A program made the position numbers and the translations under genes. The notes beneath the pieces were generated by a model. It had not been told where the DNA came from. It saw only the letters and a list, made by a program, of their open reading frames with translations, and searched no databases. Below, one piece after another: positions 15,490 to 16,404 of a stretch of 16,404 bases of DNA. Source of the DNA: Candidatus Hydrogenedentes bacterium UBA2224. GTDB lineage: Bacteria; Hydrogenedentota; Hydrogenedentia; Hydrogenedentales; SLHB01. Numbering within the stretch: the first letter of the stretch is position 1; every line of letters begins with the position of its first letter. The stretch lies in contig DDYW01000145.1 in NCBI GenBank assembly GCA_002348185.1, positions 1 to 16,404 on the forward strand, read 5' to 3'.

Positions 15490-16206
15490 TCAGACCATGC
15501 GTTCGCCTTCGAGGCTGAGGACCACTTCCTCGACGGGCACATCGCTGGTGGCCATTTCCCGGGCCTGTTTGACCAGGAAGGTGAGCCCGTGGCAACAGGG
15601 CACCACCATACGGGCCACGGTCACGCTGCGGGGTTCGGCGTCCAGGAACAGCGCGGTGAGCTTGTCGAGGTATCCGTCGAGGTTGTCCAGCTTGGGACAG
15701 GCGATGATCAGGGAACGGCCTTCGAGGAGTTCGGGGTGGAACTGGCCGCAGGCAAAGGCGGTGCACGACGCCGCGATCAGGATGTCCGCGTTCCGGAAAG
15801 CGGGGGCATCGGGCACGATCAGGTGCAGTTGGATGGGCCAGTGCGTCAATGCGGACGCCAGGCCGGCGCCGCTTGGAACCTGTGATTGCCGGGATGCGAA
15901 CGTGCGCTGGACTGAGCCGGGGCAGGCGGCCGCCGGGCGCGGGATGGCGCGGGCAGAAACCGCGTGGTTGCGCGCCGCTTCGGCCGCGGCGGCTTCGTCG
16001 AATTCGGCGGCTTCGCGGCGTTCGATCGTCAATGCGCCTGTAGGACAGTCGCCGATGCACGCGCCGAGACCGTCGCAGAAACTCTCCTTGACGAGACGCG
16101 CCTTGCCGTTCACGAGGGCGAGCGCGCCTTCCGCGCATCCCGTGATGCATTTGCCGCAGCCGTCACACAGCTCTTCATTAATCTGGATAATGTTTCTCAG
16201 GGGCAT
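15490..16206 (-). CDS. Ferredoxin-type iron-sulfur protein with a C-terminal cysteine-rich domain
   Basis: The protein has 238 residues and no signal peptide. The start at 16206 is preferred over 16236 because GAGGA lies 6 bases upstream and the fold begins at once. Residues 14-24 form a classical 4Fe-4S motif (Cys14-x2-Cys17-x2-Cys20-x3-Cys24). The second motif has Cys44, Cys50 and Cys54-Pro but Leu47 where a fourth Cys would be, giving FCDGLGACIGDCP. A linker leads to a CPGS segment (95-98), then HWPIQLHLIVPDAP, and a C-terminal domain with Cys148, Cys153, Cys170 and the pair Cys204-Cys205. The family is widespread in anaerobes and is usually annotated as 4Fe-4S binding protein; its partner and reaction are not known. 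It is probably an electron carrier or redox-linked enzyme subunit. Confidence 0.85.
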   Translation of the reverse strand: MPLRNIIQINEELCDGCGKCITGCAEGALALVNGKARLVKESFCDGLGACIGDCPTGALTIERREAAEFDEAAAAEAARNHAVSARAIPRPAAACPGSVQRTFASRQSQVPSGAGLASALTHWPIQLHLIVPDAPAFRNADILIAASCTAFACGQFHPELLEGRSLIIACPKLDNLDGYLDKLTALFLDAEPRSVTVARMVVPCCHGLTFLVKQAREMATSDVPVEEVVLSLEGERMV

Positions 16207-16212
16207 GATCCA

Positions 16213-16217
16213 TCCTC
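16213..16217 (-). promoter_or_regulatory. Ribosome binding site deciding the start at 16206
   Basis: GAGGA on the minus strand lies 6 bases before the ATG at 16206-16204. It supports the shorter 238-residue form over an in-frame ATG at 16236. Confidence 0.7.
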
Positions 16218-16252
16218 GGGTTGGTACCTGAAGCATAACAGAAAATGCGGGA

Positions 16253-16262
16253 CGAATATTCG
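16253..16262. promoter_or_regulatory. 10-bp palindrome upstream of the iron-sulfur protein gene
   Basis: CGAATATTCG is a perfect palindrome 47 bases before the ATG of the iron-sulfur protein gene. Its position would suit an operator, but ten bases can arise by chance and no known binding-site consensus is claimed. Confidence 0.25.
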
Positions 16263-16311
16263 GGCAAAGCAGGGTGGCGGGCGTTAGCTCCGTGCGTGGC
16301 GCGTGGCAGAC

Positions 16312-16338
16312 GGTATGGACGATATGGACGGTATGGAC
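16312..16338. repeat. Tandem 9-bp repeat, three units (GGTATGGAC type)
   Basis: Units are GGTATGGAC (16312-16320), GATATGGAC (16321-16329) and GGTATGGAC (16330-16338). Only one base differs in the middle unit. It lies in the intergenic region upstream of the iron-sulfur protein gene. Nine-base units in tandem suggest replication slippage or a repeat family. Confidence 0.8.
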
Positions 16339-16360
16339 GGGGACACCGGGGCCAAAGAGT

Positions 16361-16390
16361 CCACCCCCGGCCGCTTCGCGGCCACCCCCG
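16361..16390. repeat. Direct repeat CCACCCCCG flanking a GC hairpin
   Basis: CCACCCCCG occurs at 16361-16369 and 16382-16390. Between them GGCCGC (16369-16374) and GCGGCC (16378-16383) form a 6-bp stem with a TTC loop. The same 9-mer also occurs at 15446-15454 inside the hairpin on the other side of the iron-sulfur gene. This looks like part of a dispersed intergenic repeat; the window ends shortly after. Confidence 0.55.
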
Positions 16391-16404
16391 CCAGGGGCCT
16401 GTCG

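Noticed and set aside
13467..15542. Minus-strand open frame (691 codons) opposite the hydrolase and propeller genes
   Set aside because: It crosses three genes and an intergenic hairpin and shows no family signature.

Overview
This 16.4 kb window is GC-rich, densely coding DNA from a bacterium. Five genes carry N-terminal export signals. They include a Tat-exported sulfatase, a DUF4838 protein, a sialidase-like propeller, a GH43/GH32-like propeller and a PEP-CTERM protein. This repertoire is typical of the Planctomycetota-Verrucomicrobiota group and of candidate phyla such as Hydrogenedentota. The assignment is inferred from gene content only; no rRNA or other phylogenetic marker is present except the tail of groEL.

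Layout. (1) 1-516: the 3' end of groEL and a clear intrinsic terminator. (2) 537-5622: two large minus-strand genes for exported proteins, a DUF4838 protein with a C-terminal carbohydrate-binding-like domain and a YncE-like propeller/phosphoesterase fusion. (3) 5623-6030: a 408-base divergent intergenic region. (4) 6031-6699: a small PEP-CTERM protein on the plus strand, convergent with a sialidase-like BNR protein (6721-7752, minus). (5) 7753-7900: a short divergent region with back-to-back promoter candidates. (6) 7901-15365: six plus-strand genes, closely spaced or overlapping: sulfatase, VanZ-family membrane protein, class A penicillin-binding protein, two tandem amidohydrolase-fold proteins and a GH43/GH32-like propeller protein. 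(7) 15490-16206: a minus-strand ferredoxin-type iron-sulfur protein, flanked by hairpins and short GC-rich repeats that continue to the window end.

How the genes may work together. The sulfatase, sialidase-like, DUF4838 and GH43/GH32-like proteins fit an extracytoplasmic role in processing sulfated or acidic polysaccharides. They are not one operon, so a shared substrate is inference. VanZ and the class A PBP point to the cell envelope. The iron-sulfur protein resembles families of anaerobes.

The most unusual element is the amidohydrolase pair at 12249-13792. The upstream member overlaps the PBP gene and has lost every expected metal ligand. The downstream member overlaps it by four bases and keeps them all. 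No CRISPR array, tRNA, rRNA, insertion sequence or obvious defence system was seen.
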